From the NCBI RefSeq assembly GCF_000003605.2, contig NW_003139820.1, positions 69,046 through 133,045 of the forward strand: 64,000 nt of DNA, read 5' to 3'. The stretch comes from Saccoglossus kowalevskii (lineage: Eukaryota > Hemichordata > Enteropneusta > Harrimaniidae). The translations under genes and the position numbers were made by a program. This document shows, piece after piece, positions 63,930 to 64,000 of this stretch (position 1 is its first letter; each line of letters begins with the position of its first letter). A model generated the notes under the pieces. The model had not been told where the DNA came from. It saw only the letters and a program-made list of their open reading frames with translations, and did not search any database.

Positions 63930-64000
63930 GATTTCTTATGGCCACAGTCCCTCGTGGAGGTACTGTGTTCTGGCCCACCACTGCCATTGCAACATCCAAA

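Overview
This is AT-rich eukaryotic DNA: genes split by GT-AG introns, scattered retrotransposon relics, micro- and minisatellites, and two assembly gaps (18415-18464 and 38936-39820). The protein families suggest an invertebrate animal. A marine deuterostome such as a hemichordate or amphioxus would fit, but the sequence alone does not settle the species. I see no bacterial operons, CRISPR arrays, rRNA or tRNA genes.

The only clear host genes are a tandem, same-strand cluster of three paralogues of the 'nose resistant to fluoxetine' (NRF-6-like) family: predicted multi-pass membrane proteins with an N-terminal NRF domain and a C-terminal acyltransferase-3 domain. Copy A (2510-7840) is a pseudogene that has lost exons 7-12. 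Copy B (12160-35555) and copy C (47359-60169) each assemble by hand into 14 exons, with matching phases, all GT-AG junctions and no internal stop, giving about 703 and 704 residues. Exons 2-14 have identical lengths in B and C. Exon 1 differs by one codon.

The gene spacers are duplicated too: 7841-13370, 43068-48545 (plus 35556-35655) and 60170-62160 align to each other. A and C resemble each other more than either resembles B, and both carry the same LINE relic in intron 1, so the array did not arise by simple stepwise duplication of neighbours.

Region by region: 1-2140 LINE relic in intron 1 of A; 2510-7840 pseudogene A; 7841-12159 duplicated spacer; 12160-35555 gene B, whose intron 8 holds a fragmentary pseudogene of a multicopy family (23699-24844) and an antisense BEL/Pao LTR retrotransposon relic (25179-31396); 35656-43067 a composite insertion about 100 bp after the stop codon of B (helicase-like fragment, assembly gap, 5'-truncated LINE, TTAA-flanked DNA element, candidate stray exon); 43068-47358 duplicated spacer with a further 1.07 kb insertion; 47359-60169 gene C with a second LINE relic in intron 1 and a 48-bp minisatellite in intron 10; 60170-64000 duplicated 3' flank, then unrelated DNA ending in a large fold-back.

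I found no convincing new molecular system. The most interesting content is the history of the NRF-like array and a compact promoter-like cluster inside intron 5 of gene B.
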